Numbered from the stretch's first letter, positions 43,454 to 55,804 are shown. The stretch is 64,000 bases of DNA from Marinobacter sp. BW6 (GCF_008107725.1 NZ_VIRN01000064.1:62001-126000), one strand, 5' to 3'. Numbers and translations: made by a program. The notes: a model not told the origin generated them from the sequence alone.

Positions 43454-46400
43454 TCAGTTCGGCGTTTCCGCAGCAACGAGGGCACGGTCTATCATTTCAC
43501 CGAGCCCCTTGAGTTCGCTGCGAACCCTGTCCCAGTCTGGTTCGCTGACTTTCAGCAGATCTTCCAGTATACCCGCCTGCCGGGTCATCAACGGATAGCC
43601 CATAGCTCCGGCCGTACCCTTGATCTGATGAGCTTCGGTTTTTATGGCCTCACGATCAGCGTCTGACAACGCGGCCTCCATACGCGCCTGCCGCGCGGCC
43701 AGGCCGTCAAGAAACTGTGAGACCAGATGGGCAATGTCGGCATCATCATCGGAGTCCGAGCCCGAAACCGAACCGGTGCCAAGCAGTCGGTCCAGCAGCG
43801 ACGTCAGGTGAGACTGGTCAATCGGCTTGTTCAGCACCCCGTCACAACCGGCTTCGAGCAGGGCATCGATTTCCTGCTGATCGCCAGCCGTAAAGGCAAT
43901 CACCGGCCGGCGGAACCCGGCCTGGCGCAGCAACCTGGTAGCAGCGACGCCATCCATGCCGGGCATATGTCGATCCATAAGTACCAGATGAACAGTATCT
44001 GACAGCGCTGTCCGGACCGCCTCTTCACCACTGGTAACCGCCACCACGCCCAGCCCTTCACGGCGCAGCATGCGCTCCACCAACTGGCGGTTTTCGGTAT
44101 TGTCTTCGGCAACCAGGACCTTGCCCTGATAGCGCTGCGAAGGGGTGGGGGCAATCTCAGAACTGACCGACAGATACCGGGCCAGGGTTTCATAGAACCT
44201 TTGCTTGTCGATAGGTTTTGCCAGATGCTCACTGCAGCCTGCCAGCCGATAATCGGCAATGTCTTCGGACATCACATTCGCAGTCAGGGCGATCACCGGC
44301 GTATTCACCCCGGCTTCCCGCAGTGCCGCTGTCGCATCACGGCCATTCATCACCGGCATCTGGATGTCCATCAGTATCAGATCAAAGGATTCGCGAATGG
44401 CCAGCTCCAGGGCCTCAGCCCCATTGTTCACATGGACCAGTTCCGCGCCGGTTCGCGACACCAGCAGGGAGACGAGACGCCGGTTCACATCGTTGTCTTC
44501 GGCACACAGAATACGCCCGGACAGTCTCGGTGCCACCACCATCGGTATGGCCCTGCGGCGCTGGCTAAGCTCCGACGCATCACGCAGGAAATGGACCTGA
44601 TCCAGGGGCCCGGTCCGGATCGACAGCTCAAATTCGCTACCCTCACCATAGGTGCTGTTAACCCGGATACTGCCACCGAGCATTTCTGCCAGGCGCCGCG
44701 AGATACTGAGCCCGAGGCCGGTCCCGCCATACTGTCTGGAAATGGCGGCGCTGCCCTGGGCAAACGGATCAAAGAGCCTTCCCAACTGTTCCGGCTTCAT
44801 GCCAATACCGGTATCCACAACCCGGGCCACCAACAATTCCTCATCGCGATTGCAGCGGACCACCAGGGAAATGGAGCCTCTATCAGTGAACTTGAGGGCG
44901 TTGCCGCACAGGTTGATGATGATCTGACGAAGCCTGGTGGGATCGGTACGGACCTGCTCCGGCAATGGATACTCGCAGATGATGCTGAAATCCAGCCCCT
45001 TTTCCCGGGCCCGGGGGGCAAAGAAAGCGCGAATTTCATCGAGAAGTTCCGGCAGATTGACCGAGACAATATCCACATCCAGTTTGTTGGCGTCGATCTT
45101 CGAATGATCGAGGATGTCATTGACCAGGTCCAGCAGGTGGCGCCCGCTGCGTACCACGGTCTCGGCGCTGCTTCTTTTCTCTGGTTCGCTGAGGTCCGGA
45201 TCGAGCAGGGTTTCACCGTAACCGATGATCGCCGCCAGCGGTGTTCGGATCTCATGGCTCATATTGGCCAGGAACTGGCTTTTCGCCTCCGCCGAGTTAC
45301 GGGCCAGTTCCTTCTCGAGCCGCTCCTGCTCGCGCTCCCTCTCGATTCTCAGCCGGTTGTGACTTTCGGTAGCATCAATGCAGGTTCCTTCCAGATGGGT
45401 CGGCTCGCCCTCGGTGTCATAAACCGTATGCAGTGAGATGGTCGCCCAGCGCTCGTCGCCATCGCGGGTCAGGTACCGGGCCTCAATGCCTTTTACCGTT
45501 CCCCGAGCCTCCAGTTGTTCGATCACCAGGCGCCTCAGGCGGTTATCGGCGATGCAGGTTTCCAGCACGTCCGGGTTGCGTTTGAGCAGTTCGCGGCTGC
45601 TGTTGTAACCCAGCAAACGCGCCATGGCCGGATTGGCGGTGACGAAACGCCGGTCCGGGGACATCTGAAAGACCCCCTCAATGGCATTGTCGAACAGCGA
45701 TTGGTAGCGCTGAAGATTCGACAACGCCCGCTGACTCCAGCCCAATGCCTCGCCCTGAACCTGCTTGATCCTGTCGGCCAGCGCAAACGAGAACAGGATA
45801 ATCTGGGCGGTCAGGCCAAACTGGGGCGAGTACGCGGTAAAGGTGTTCAGAGGCAGTATGCCCATCACCGTCAGGGCGTAAATGCCAAAACCCACCAGCG
45901 CCAGGGTCCAGGCGAAAAAGTAGGAGCGGGCCGCGGGGTTGTAATAACGCCAGGACAGGTAACTGACGACGATCAGAATCAGGCTCAGCAGTATGGAGCC
46001 AACCACAATCCATTCCATGGCCACGTGATAGGGCAGGAACAGCGACAGCACAAACGTTGCGACCACCGAATAGAGGCAGAGGCGGATGACCTGATCAAGG
46101 TCGGCAGACCGCTCCCGTGTCTCCAGCAACGACCGGGCCATCAGCAGTCCCCAGAACCAGGTCAGAATGATCTGGAAGTGCAGAAACTGCTTGTCGAAAA
46201 GGGCAGGCCGGCTATCGAGCAACTGGATACCATGAACCTGTTCGGTAAAGATAAAGATGGTCGCGAACACCAGGTAGAGCACGTAATAGATGTTGCTCCG
46301 CTCACGCACCGAGACTGCGACGAACAGGTTATAGGCGAGAATGGCGAGCACCGCACCAAGAAGGATGCCCCGCACCAATTCATCCACCGAGACTTTTTCA

Positions 46401-46987
46401 ATATAGCTGTCCGGGTGCCACAGGCTGATCGGTAAACGGAAGGTGTTGGTATTGACCACCCGCAGATAGACATGGCTGAGTGTATCCGGCGCCAGGGACA
46501 GGCGGAAAGTGGGATTGGGGACCGCGAGGTCCCGTTCAACCCAGTTATCTTCATAACCGGCCTGCCGTTGCTCAACCAAAGTGCCGTCGCGGACCATAAA
46601 CAGGGCGACTTCATCCACCAGTGGCAGGGCAAGCTCCAGGATCCATCCGTTCTGATCCAGGTTGCGGGCGGAACGCAGATCCAGGCGCACCCAGTATGCG
46701 GACTCGGTGTAGCCGAAGTTCAACACGCCGCTTTCGTGGCGGGTAAAGGCTCCTGATTCCAGTTGGCGAACCTGGTCCAGGGTCAGTGCCTGCCCCGGAT
46801 CCTCGAGGTACCAGATACAGCCACCCAGATCACGGATACTCTCGACACCGCCATTCAGGACAATCTCGCCATCACGGCAGGCCCCGGCTGCACTGGCCAA
46901 CGCCGGCATCATGGCCGAGGCCAGGAACAGCAGGGCCACCATCAAAGACGTCACCACTGGGAGCGCCAATTCAAGCCGTTGCCGCAA
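43454..46987 (-). CDS. 7TM-DISM hybrid sensor histidine kinase with PAS, two REC and Hpt domains
   Basis: With the TTG at 46987 the protein has 1177 aa: signal peptide (QRLELALPVVTSLMVALLFL...ASA), periplasmic 7TMR-DISMED2 sensor (about 45-185), seven helices (about 190-400), PAS/PAC (about 430-555), HisKA with His578 in MSHEIRTP, HATPase (GGTGLGLSISRRL), two receivers with Asp874 and Asp1005, and Hpt with His1120 in HQIKGTAGAMG. The TTG is preferred because GGAG precedes it and CTGACA-N17-TATCTA (47035-47007) lies just upstream; a GTG at 47071 would extend it by 28 residues. The DISMED2 fold often binds carbohydrate-like ligands. Expected to phosphorelay within itself and to the CheY-like protein at the operon end. 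Confidence 0.9.
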   Translation of the reverse strand: MRQRLELALPVVTSLMVALLFLASAMMPALASAAGACRDGEIVLNGGVESIRDLGGCIWYLEDPGQALTLDQVRQLESGAFTRHESGVLNFGYTESAYWVRLDLRSARNLDQNGWILELALPLVDEVALFMVRDGTLVEQRQAGYEDNWVERDLAVPNPTFRLSLAPDTLSHVYLRVVNTNTFRLPISLWHPDSYIEKVSVDELVRGILLGAVLAILAYNLFVAVSVRERSNIYYVLYLVFATIFIFTEQVHGIQLLDSRPALFDKQFLHFQIILTWFWGLLMARSLLETRERSADLDQVIRLCLYSVVATFVLSLFLPYHVAMEWIVVGSILLSLILIVVSYLSWRYYNPAARSYFFAWTLALVGFGIYALTVMGILPLNTFTAYSPQFGLTAQIILFSFALADRIKQVQGEALGWSQRALSNLQRYQSLFDNAIEGVFQMSPDRRFVTANPAMARLLGYNSSRELLKRNPDVLETCIADNRLRRLVIEQLEARGTVKGIEARYLTRDGDERWATISLHTVYDTEGEPTHLEGTCIDATESHNRLRIEREREQERLEKELARNSAEAKSQFLANMSHEIRTPLAAIIGYGETLLDPDLSEPEKRSSAETVVRSGRHLLDLVNDILDHSKIDANKLDVDIVSVNLPELLDEIRAFFAPRAREKGLDFSIICEYPLPEQVRTDPTRLRQIIINLCGNALKFTDRGSISLVVRCNRDEELLVARVVDTGIGMKPEQLGRLFDPFAQGSAAISRQYGGTGLGLSISRRLAEMLGGSIRVNSTYGEGSEFELSIRTGPLDQVHFLRDASELSQRRRAIPMVVAPRLSGRILCAEDNDVNRRLVSLLVSRTGAELVHVNNGAEALELAIRESFDLILMDIQMPVMNGRDATAALREAGVNTPVIALTANVMSEDIADYRLAGCSEHLAKPIDKQRFYETLARYLSVSSEIAPTPSQRYQGKVLVAEDNTENRQLVERMLRREGLGVVAVTSGEEAVRTALSDTVHLVLMDRHMPGMDGVAATRLLRQAGFRRPVIAFTAGDQQEIDALLEAGCDGVLNKPIDQSHLTSLLDRLLGTGSVSGSDSDDDADIAHLVSQFLDGLAARQARMEAALSDADREAIKTEAHQIKGTAGAMGYPLMTRQAGILEDLLKVSEPDWDRVRSELKGLGEMIDRALVAAETPN

Positions 46988-47006
46988 AATGTGATCTCCG
47001 CGAGGG

Positions 47007-47035
47007 TAGATACCGGTTTTTTGTTTTACTGTCAG
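47007..47035 (-). promoter_or_regulatory. Candidate hybrid-kinase operon promoter
   Basis: CTGACA (47035-47030) and TATCTA (47012-47007) with a 17-bp spacer on the minus strand; start near 47000, 13 nt before the TTG at 46987. It decides the start codon in favour of the TTG. Confidence 0.5.
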
Positions 47036-47114
47036 TAGCCGCACCGGGGCTATACCGTCCCGGTGACTCACTTTAGCCGTTTACACCGTTTTTCGCATCC
47101 CGGGGCCATCTGAA

Positions 47115-48185
47115 ATGAGACATTCCTGCATTTTCGCCGCTGTTTCCATGATCACTCTTGTCCTGAGTGGCTGCGGACTTGAGGACACCGGCCCTACAGC
47201 GTTCAATCCCGCTACCAATGTTGATCTGACGTTCTCGAGCTTTGACCTGGAAAACACCGAGGTGGCCCCGGACAACCTGAGCAATACCCGGTTCTGGGAC
47301 TTTTACCGGGGCATCCAGCCCTCGGGGGAAGATTCCGACGACCTTGATACCACGAGCGAAATACGCAGCCACATCGAGATATTTATCCGTGCCACAGCAG
47401 CAGAGTCCGGCACGAGTTATGACAGTGTGCGCAACCCTCTGGACCTGATGAACCAGGTGCTCGCCTCCGGCGAAGTGACCAATTTCCAGGAAGGCAAACG
47501 GTACATTAGCCAAAGGATTGCCGATGGCGTCGCGGGCACCTACAACACCCGGGGTAACGGCGCGCAGATCCGGTTCACAGACCAATCGGCGGTGATTGCC
47601 GATCTGCCGCTGAACGACCAGCTCTGGATCTACCCCACCCTGGACTGGCGTTACCTGCCGGATGGCCCGGAAGGCTCGGATCTGGACAACAAGGTGTATC
47701 GCACGATCCAGTACGTCAGCCGCAGTGTTGAGGAAGAGGAACAGGCTGCCCAGCCGGAGCTGGTCAGCGTGCTGGCAGGCAGCCGCTTTGATGCCAGCAG
47801 CTTCGTCACGCTGGGCTATAGCCCCACCGAGTTCGCCACAGCCGACTATCTCAGCCGAAGCTACGGCAGTATTGAACTGCGCCAGGATTTCATTAACGAA
47901 AACACTGACACCCTGTTTATCAAGAATGACGAATCCGAAGTGATCAAACTCGATCGCTATCCCGGCTACACTCGGGAAAACAATCATCCGGACTGCCTCA
48001 GGATCGAGCTGGACTACAACATGGAACTGGTCAGGATTTTTGCATCGGACGGAGAGCCGGCCCGCATTGACGATCCTGACTCAGCGGACGAGCAGGACAC
48101 CATTGCCAATCCTGCCAACTGCACCTATCAGGAAGACGCGGACGCTATTACCAGTTGGGCAACAGTGGCTATTTCCGAGCGCTAG
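47115..48185 (+). CDS. Exported lipoprotein of unknown function
   Basis: Protein of 356 aa with a lipoprotein signal ending LVLSGC (Cys20). The mature part is acidic and polar with no domain I recognise; a C-terminal pair of cysteines (PDCLRIELD, ANCTYQ) may form a disulfide. Residues after Cys are G-L-E, so it is not obviously retained by the inner-membrane Asp+2 rule and may reach the outer membrane. It is divergent from the hybrid kinase with about 130 bp between starts. Confidence 0.7.
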   Translation: MRHSCIFAAVSMITLVLSGCGLEDTGPTAFNPATNVDLTFSSFDLENTEVAPDNLSNTRFWDFYRGIQPSGEDSDDLDTTSEIRSHIEIFIRATAAESGTSYDSVRNPLDLMNQVLASGEVTNFQEGKRYISQRIADGVAGTYNTRGNGAQIRFTDQSAVIADLPLNDQLWIYPTLDWRYLPDGPEGSDLDNKVYRTIQYVSRSVEEEEQAAQPELVSVLAGSRFDASSFVTLGYSPTEFATADYLSRSYGSIELRQDFINENTDTLFIKNDESEVIKLDRYPGYTRENNHPDCLRIELDYNMELVRIFASDGEPARIDDPDSADEQDTIANPANCTYQEDADAITSWATVAISER

Positions 48186-48433
48186 TTTCCGTCGCCGTCC
48201 CTCAGATCCCAGTTTTGCAGGAAGCCTTTCTTGCGGTCGATCATTCGCTCGTAGGTGGAGATCATGATGGCCGCGTGGGGTGCTTTGACAAGACGCAGGG
48301 TTTCGATCCGGCGTTCAAGCCGTTCAACTTCCGATCGCACCTGCTGGTGCACGTGATTGCGAACGCTGTCGTGATGGTCCAGCTTTACCTCGCGCGAGGC
48401 TGACTGGTGGCTGGGGGGCGTGGGCTTGTTCAT
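48182..48433 (-). CDS. Small coiled-coil protein
   Basis: Protein of 83 aa: polar N terminus (MNKPTPPSHQSASREV), a long charged helix (VHQQVRSEVERLERRIETLRL) and a basic middle (STYERMIDRKKGFLQNW). ATG at 48433. No recognised family. It overlaps the stop of the convergent lipoprotein gene by 4 bp. Function unknown. Confidence 0.55.
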   Translation of the reverse strand: MNKPTPPSHQSASREVKLDHHDSVRNHVHQQVRSEVERLERRIETLRLVKAPHAAIMISTYERMIDRKKGFLQNWDLRDGDGN

Positions 48434-48629
48434 TCGGCTTCTCGTCCATTGAGTCGTGATAGATCCTTCTCCCATCACTTGAGTCTGCACAACTGTCCGA
48501 CAAAGTGCAATTAAAATGAATAGAGTTTCATTTTTCTTTGCAGCCTCGCCAGGCCTCTATCCATTCAGACGACAGAAGCCCTGCTATAGTTCCCTGTAGA
48601 TACGACATTACCCACCGACAGGAGCTCCC

Positions 48630-48974
48630 ATGACCCAGACATCCGTGGCGGATACCCTCCGTGAATATCTGTCGCTGCTGGAACTGCTGGACGACGCCTA
48701 CTGGGAAGCCAGCAGCATTCACCACAAGGACATGCTGTACGACATCATCAGCATCTTCAGCCAGGAAGTCGCCGAGATAAACAAGCTCAGCATCCAGGAC
48801 CATCACTACCCCTACGAGGTCATTACCGAAGGCATCCGGCGGGTTGTGCCGAAACTGGAGCGTCTCGATGAAAACCGGGAGGACGTGATCCAGCGGACCC
48901 AGACACTAACGGATTTCCGCGACATCCTGTCATCCGTGCTGGGCATCCTTGAAGCCCAGCTGAGGACCTTGTAA
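48630..48974 (+). CDS. Helical protein of unknown function
   Basis: Protein of 114 aa, acidic and almost wholly helical (TLREYLSLLELLDDAYWEAS, DVIQRTQTLTDFRDILSSVL). AGGAG precedes the ATG at 48630. No domain recognised. Converges on the serine hydrolase gene. A weak AT-rich hairpin (48512-48533) lies upstream. Confidence 0.6.
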   Translation: MTQTSVADTLREYLSLLELLDDAYWEASSIHHKDMLYDIISIFSQEVAEINKLSIQDHHYPYEVITEGIRRVVPKLERLDENREDVIQRTQTLTDFRDILSSVLGILEAQLRTL

Positions 48975-48984
48975 GAGCGTCGCC

Positions 48985-50271
48985 TCAGGCGGCGATCATG
49001 GGACGTCGATGCTCGGGTATCAGCGGGAAGCGGTTACCCACGGTATACACGAACTTCGCCAGGGCCGGCAGGTGATGGCCGACAATCGGGATACCGGTGT
49101 TCAGCAGACTTACCGAAATATCACGGGCAGCGTCTGCCCAACACAGCTTATTGATCAGACCAACGTGACCAAAGGCAAACCGGCTGTTCTGGCCCCAGAG
49201 CCCCATCGGATTGCCGCCGAGCATCATGCCGGCGCTAAAGCGCATGGGTATCATCATGGTGCGATCTATCTGCAGGGAACCGAACTGCTGAATGGCCCGG
49301 CGAATGGTGATTTCACTGCAGATTCGCCGGCCGTTCCAGAGCCCTCCATTCAGCATCATCTGGAAAAAACGACCCATCTCTTCCGCAGTCCCGCACAGAT
49401 TTCCCGCCGGGATCACCGCTTCCTGGAACCGGGGATCATTGGTGACCTGCTCAACCGTCCGGATATCACCGCCCAGAGCCCGGTTGACCACCCAGGAAAC
49501 CGGGAAACGGGGCGTTGGGCCGGTGGCGTAGTTACAGGCAAGATCATTCAGGTGCTCCGGCGCAATACCATAGGTAAACCACTTCATACCCATGGGCCGA
49601 CGCAGGTGCTTGTCCAGATAGTTCTCGATGGTATCGCCGGTCACGCGCTCCAGTACCCGCTGGAGAACAAAGCCACCGGTGATGGCATGATAGGCTACCT
49701 TGGCACCATCAACCTCCACCGGTCGGGCTGCGCATAGCAGGCGCCAGACTTCGTCGTTGTCCCACAGCACATCAATTGGCGTTTCCCGCGAAATCGCCGG
49801 AATGCCACCCCGGTGAGAGAGAATCTGATGAACGGTGATTGTGCGCTTGCCGTTAACCCCGAACTCCGGACAGTAGTAGGACACAGGATCCATCAGGTTC
49901 ACCAGCCCCTGTTCTGCCAGCATGTGCATAAGCAATGCGGTAACGGCCTTGGAGGCAGAGAAGTAGCAGATCGGAGTATCGGTGGTCATCGGGACTTTAA
50001 CCGCATCTCGCGGGTCGTGAGGGCCATTGCCACTGGCATGACCAATGGCCCGGTGCAACACCTGCTCGCCCTGGTGGCGAATGGAGATCTGGATACCCGG
50101 ATGCACGCCGGTCCGGTAAAGGCTCTGAACGCTGCGCCATAGGGCATCAACCGTCTCTTGGCTGACGCCCGCAGCAGCCGGGTTTTCACCAGCATCATCC
50201 CGGAAAGTCACGGCTTCAAGATCCTTGGGAATCTCGCTGGAGTGGAGGGCACGGCGGGCAAGTCGGTTCAT
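48985..50271 (-). CDS. Beta-lactamase-fold serine hydrolase (esterase EstB-like)
   Basis: Protein of 428 aa of the class C beta-lactamase/penicillin-binding superfamily. SxxK nucleophile motif CYFSASKAVTALL, the Tyr motif at VAYHAITGGFVLQRVL (Y-x-x in place of YxN), and FGHVGLINK in the KTG position, an arrangement shared with esterases such as EstB rather than true beta-lactamases. No signal peptide, so it is probably cytoplasmic. Substrate unknown. Confidence 0.85.
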   Translation of the reverse strand: MNRLARRALHSSEIPKDLEAVTFRDDAGENPAAAGVSQETVDALWRSVQSLYRTGVHPGIQISIRHQGEQVLHRAIGHASGNGPHDPRDAVKVPMTTDTPICYFSASKAVTALLMHMLAEQGLVNLMDPVSYYCPEFGVNGKRTITVHQILSHRGGIPAISRETPIDVLWDNDEVWRLLCAARPVEVDGAKVAYHAITGGFVLQRVLERVTGDTIENYLDKHLRRPMGMKWFTYGIAPEHLNDLACNYATGPTPRFPVSWVVNRALGGDIRTVEQVTNDPRFQEAVIPAGNLCGTAEEMGRFFQMMLNGGLWNGRRICSEITIRRAIQQFGSLQIDRTMMIPMRFSAGMMLGGNPMGLWGQNSRFAFGHVGLINKLCWADAARDISVSLLNTGIPIVGHHLPALAKFVYTVGNRFPLIPEHRRPMIAA

Positions 50272-50386
50272 CGCGTAAAACCTTTATCAGAACATCTATT
50301 TTTATTGTAGCTTCGACTCTTGCTGCCCAAACCACATTGGCCGGGCCGCAATCGGTTCAACGTCAACGCTTCCACTCTTGATCTTA

Positions 50387-51604
50387 CTATTCATTATGGA
50401 CCTGGTCATGCAGGTGCGCCATGGTCACGCAGTTGCGGCCCCGCTTCTTGGCCAGATACATCGCCCGGTCAGCTGCGGCACAGAGGACGGCAGCACCCTG
50501 ACCATGATCCGGATACACGGATATGCCGATACTGATGGTCAGCGGGACTGTCCGGCCATCCCCCAGCGGCTGCGGTGTTTCCTCGACCTTCAAACGCAAA
50601 CGCTCGCCCGTCTCATAGGCCTTGTCCAGGTCCATTTCCGGCAACGCGATGACGAACTCCTCACCCCCAAAACGGCCAACCGAATCAACACTGCGGACGC
50701 TGGCCAGCAGAAGACGGCTCATGGAGCGAAGGACCGAATCACCGGCCGCATGACCATAAGTGTCATTCACTTCCTTGAAATGGTCGAAATCGATCCAGAG
50801 CACCGCCATGGGACGCTGGTAACGCCGCGCTCTCTGAAGCTCCTCCTCCAGCACCCGGGACATCTCTCGTCGGTTCAGAAGCCCGGTCAGAGGATCCCGG
50901 GTCGCCATCTGTTCGAGTTCGCTTTCCAGGGCTTTACGGCCGGAAATATCCAGAATGATGCCCTCAAGGTGGAGAGATCCGTCTTCCCCGCGAACCCCCC
51001 GGCCACGCTCCCAGACCCAGATCCGGCTGCCGTCCTTGCGGGTGACTTCGTATTCCAGAGAGAATGACTCTTCCTTTTCCAGCGCCACTCTGACCTGTTC
51101 GAACAGTTGCTGGTTGTCGGCATCGCTGACCAGGGCCGCATAACTGGTGACACAATTGTCTACCAACTCATTCGGCTCAAATCCGGTTAGTTTGGCACAA
51201 CCCTGGGAGACAAATTTCATGGTCCAGTCACGATCGTACAGGCAGCGGTAGGCCATACCCGGAAGGTTGTCCATCAGGATCTGGAGCTGGCGCTCCCGTT
51301 CGCGGAGTGCTTCCCGTTGGCGGTGCTGGAGCTTCAGCAGAACCCGATCCTTGGTAAGTTGGCGGAGCATCACGGAAAACAGGATGACACCGGTTATCAG
51401 AACAAAGAAAGAACCTTTCCAGGTCTGGATAACGGATAAGGTTTTCGGGTCAGGAAACCACGCCTCAGCCAGGCTGTCGGAAAACGCGATCCAGGCAAAA
51501 CCCGCAAGCAGATAGGCCAGCGCCACCCAGCCAGCTCGCCGCAGGGGTGTCCGGTTATCGTTCAATCTGTTGGTTCCCTGAGATTTTGGCCACGAAGGCT
51601 CCAT
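50387..51604 (-). CDS. PAS-GGDEF diguanylate cyclase, membrane-bound
   Basis: Protein of 405 aa: two N-terminal helices (AGWVALAYLLAGFAWIAFS and GSFFVLITGVILFSVML), one PAS domain with PAC (about 105-225), and a GGDEF domain (about 235-400) with the active variant GGEEF starting at residue 313. The inhibitory RxxD site is not clear. Probably makes c-di-GMP in response to a signal sensed by PAS. Start ATG at 51604. Monocistronic. Confidence 0.9.
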   Translation of the reverse strand: MEPSWPKSQGTNRLNDNRTPLRRAGWVALAYLLAGFAWIAFSDSLAEAWFPDPKTLSVIQTWKGSFFVLITGVILFSVMLRQLTKDRVLLKLQHRQREALRERERQLQILMDNLPGMAYRCLYDRDWTMKFVSQGCAKLTGFEPNELVDNCVTSYAALVSDADNQQLFEQVRVALEKEESFSLEYEVTRKDGSRIWVWERGRGVRGEDGSLHLEGIILDISGRKALESELEQMATRDPLTGLLNRREMSRVLEEELQRARRYQRPMAVLWIDFDHFKEVNDTYGHAAGDSVLRSMSRLLLASVRSVDSVGRFGGEEFVIALPEMDLDKAYETGERLRLKVEETPQPLGDGRTVPLTISIGISVYPDHGQGAAVLCAAADRAMYLAKKRGRNCVTMAHLHDQVHNE

Positions 51605-51796
51605 CAACACACAGCCGTCATGATTGGATATTTATAATGTACGAAAAATAGTCATAACGGGGCTTTAAGTCGAGAGCCAAATGTCATGCACGGTTAAATC
51701 CGCCGAAAATCTTACCCGTCCTCCAACCCGGACAGTTGTTGCAGTGCTGTTTAGCTGTTTTAATTCCCGGTCTCTGACCTATTTTCGGAGCCGAGC

Positions 51797-52267
51797 ATGA
51801 CGCCTGGCATAAACGCTGCGCTCAAAGCCGCTGTACCCCATACAATCCATGAGTACGACCACGATCCAGCCAGCGAGAGCTATGGCACCGAGGCCGCGGA
51901 GAAAACGGGCGTGGATCCGGCACGGGTGTTCAAGACTCTGGTTGTAGCCATCGACAGCAAGGAGCTGGTTGTCGGCATCGTCCCGGTAACCACCATGCTC
52001 AACATGAAACTGATTGCCCGAGCAGCCCAGGGTAAAAAAGCCGCCATGGCTGACAAACAGGCAGTTGAAAGAACAACCGGCTATGTTCTGGGTGGTGTCA
52101 GCCCCCTGGGGCAGAAGAAGAAGCTGAAAACCTTTATCGACGACTCAGCCCTGGGCTTCGATACCATTTTCGTGAGTGCCGGGCGACGCGGCCTGGAGAT
52201 TGAACTCGCGCCCCGGGACCTGGCAGCACTGGTAGACGGCGGTTTTTTCCCACTCCACCAGGAGTAA
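51797..52267 (+). CDS. ybaK: Cys-tRNA(Pro)/Cys-tRNA(Cys) deacylase
   Basis: YbaK/EbsC family protein of 156 aa, an editing enzyme that hydrolyses Cys-tRNA(Pro). Family pattern: YGTEAAEKTGVDPARVFKTL, AMADKQAVERTTGYVLGGVSPLGQKK with the conserved lysine and GGVSP motif. Four base pairs separate its stop from the antiporter start, so they share a transcript. Confidence 0.93.
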   Translation: MTPGINAALKAAVPHTIHEYDHDPASESYGTEAAEKTGVDPARVFKTLVVAIDSKELVVGIVPVTTMLNMKLIARAAQGKKAAMADKQAVERTTGYVLGGVSPLGQKKKLKTFIDDSALGFDTIFVSAGRRGLEIELAPRDLAALVDGGFFPLHQE

Positions 52268-52270
52268 CTT

Positions 52271-53464
52271 TTGAATCACGCTACAGACCTGTTGCTGATT
52301 GGCGGCACCATGCTTCTGGCCCTGGCCGCACACGGTATCGGCCAACGCATACACGTTCCCAGGGTCACCCTGTTATTGTTGCTTGGCGCGCTTGCCGGGC
52401 CAGAACTTCTGGACCTTCTGCCAACGGGGGCCGACGCCCACTTCGGATTTATTACCCAGTTAACCCTGGCCATGGTCGGCTTCCTGCTTGGCGAACGCAT
52501 GGCGGTAAAGAACCTGGCGGAAGGCCGGGAGGCCGTGATTGTGAGCCTCGCGGTCACCCTGGTAACGGCGGCCTTTGTTGCCGCCGCAGTCTGGCTGATT
52601 ACCCGGAATCTTCCCGCCGCGCTGCTCCTGGGGTCTATCTCAACTGCAACCGCCCCGGCAGCCACACTGGATACGTTGAAAGAAGCTGGCGCCAACGGCC
52701 CGCTAACTCGGCTCGTGTTCCAGGTCGTCGCGATTGACGATGCCTGGGGCGCCATCCTGTTCAGTATCTGCCTGGTCGGCGCACAATTACTTCTGGGCGA
52801 TGGCGGTGACGGGCTTTCGACCCTTGGGATCGGCTTTCTGGATCTTGGCGGAGCGGTTCTGCTCGGCATTGCTCTGGGTCTGCCCATGGCCTGGCTCACC
52901 GGCCGCCTGCGGCCCGGAGAGCCAATGCTGCTGGAGTCTGCCGGCTTCGTCTTCGTGGCTGCCGGCATCGCTTCGTTTCTTGGTCTCTCCTACCTCCTTA
53001 CCTGCATGACGCTGGGTATCGTAGTGGCGAACCGGGCAAGGCATCACGTGCGGCCATTCCGTTCGATTGAAGGCATTTCCGAACCGTTCCTGGCCCTGTT
53101 CTTTTTCATGGCCGGCTACCAGCTTGAATGGGCCATGCTGCCAACTCTCGGCGCCCTTGGCCTCGCCTATGTTGCCGCCCGGATTGCAGGCCGGTTGGCC
53201 GGCGGACGGTTCGGTGGCTATCTGGCTGGTTCCGCGCCTCATACCCGCAAACGGATTGGCGCCTGCCTGATGCCCCAGGCCGGCGTTGCCCTTGGCCTGG
53301 CACTGCTGGCAACCGAACGATTGCCGGAGCTGACCTATATTCTTCCCCTCGTGATCGGTGCAACGGTGATCTTTGAACTGGTCGGGCCGCCGCTCACCCT
53401 GATCCAGCTCAGGCGGGCAGGTGAAACCGGCAAGGGCTATCAGAACGAGCCAGACGAAGACTGA
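52271..53464 (+). CDS. Cation:proton antiporter (CPA2-type membrane domain)
   Basis: Membrane protein of 397 aa with about 12 helices and no cytosolic TrkA domain. TATAPAATLDTLKEAGANG and the FQVVAIDDAWG segment (the D-D pair in helix 5) are ion-binding motifs of Na+/H+ or K+/H+ exchangers; GLALLATERLPELTYI lies in a late helix. Starts with TTG at 52271, supported by AGGAG 7 nt upstream. Ion specificity cannot be told. Coupled to ybaK. Confidence 0.82.
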   Translation: MNHATDLLLIGGTMLLALAAHGIGQRIHVPRVTLLLLLGALAGPELLDLLPTGADAHFGFITQLTLAMVGFLLGERMAVKNLAEGREAVIVSLAVTLVTAAFVAAAVWLITRNLPAALLLGSISTATAPAATLDTLKEAGANGPLTRLVFQVVAIDDAWGAILFSICLVGAQLLLGDGGDGLSTLGIGFLDLGGAVLLGIALGLPMAWLTGRLRPGEPMLLESAGFVFVAAGIASFLGLSYLLTCMTLGIVVANRARHHVRPFRSIEGISEPFLALFFFMAGYQLEWAMLPTLGALGLAYVAARIAGRLAGGRFGGYLAGSAPHTRKRIGACLMPQAGVALGLALLATERLPELTYILPLVIGATVIFELVGPPLTLIQLRRAGETGKGYQNEPDED

Positions 53465-53481
53465 GTGCCTGGTATGGCCAC

Positions 53482-53520
53482 AAAAAAACCGGAGAACCCG
53501 CCAGGGTTGTCCGGTTTTTT
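53482..53520. terminator. Bidirectional intrinsic terminator between antiporter and icd
   Basis: AAAAAACCGGA ... TCCGGTTTTTT with inner AACCC/GGGTT stem and GCCA loop; T-run on both strands. Ends the plus-strand antiporter operon and icd on the minus strand. A further hairpin GCATCCGG/CCGGATGC lies at 53525-53548. Confidence 0.9.
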
Positions 53521-53560
53521 GAGGGCATCCGGCTGTTAAACCGGATGCTACCAGGCTGAC

Positions 53561-55804
<2,244 letters not shown>

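Noticed and set aside
48512..48533. AAAATGAA/TTCATTTT hairpin as terminator
   Set aside because: All-AT stem is weak; could occur by chance in this AT-rich gap.
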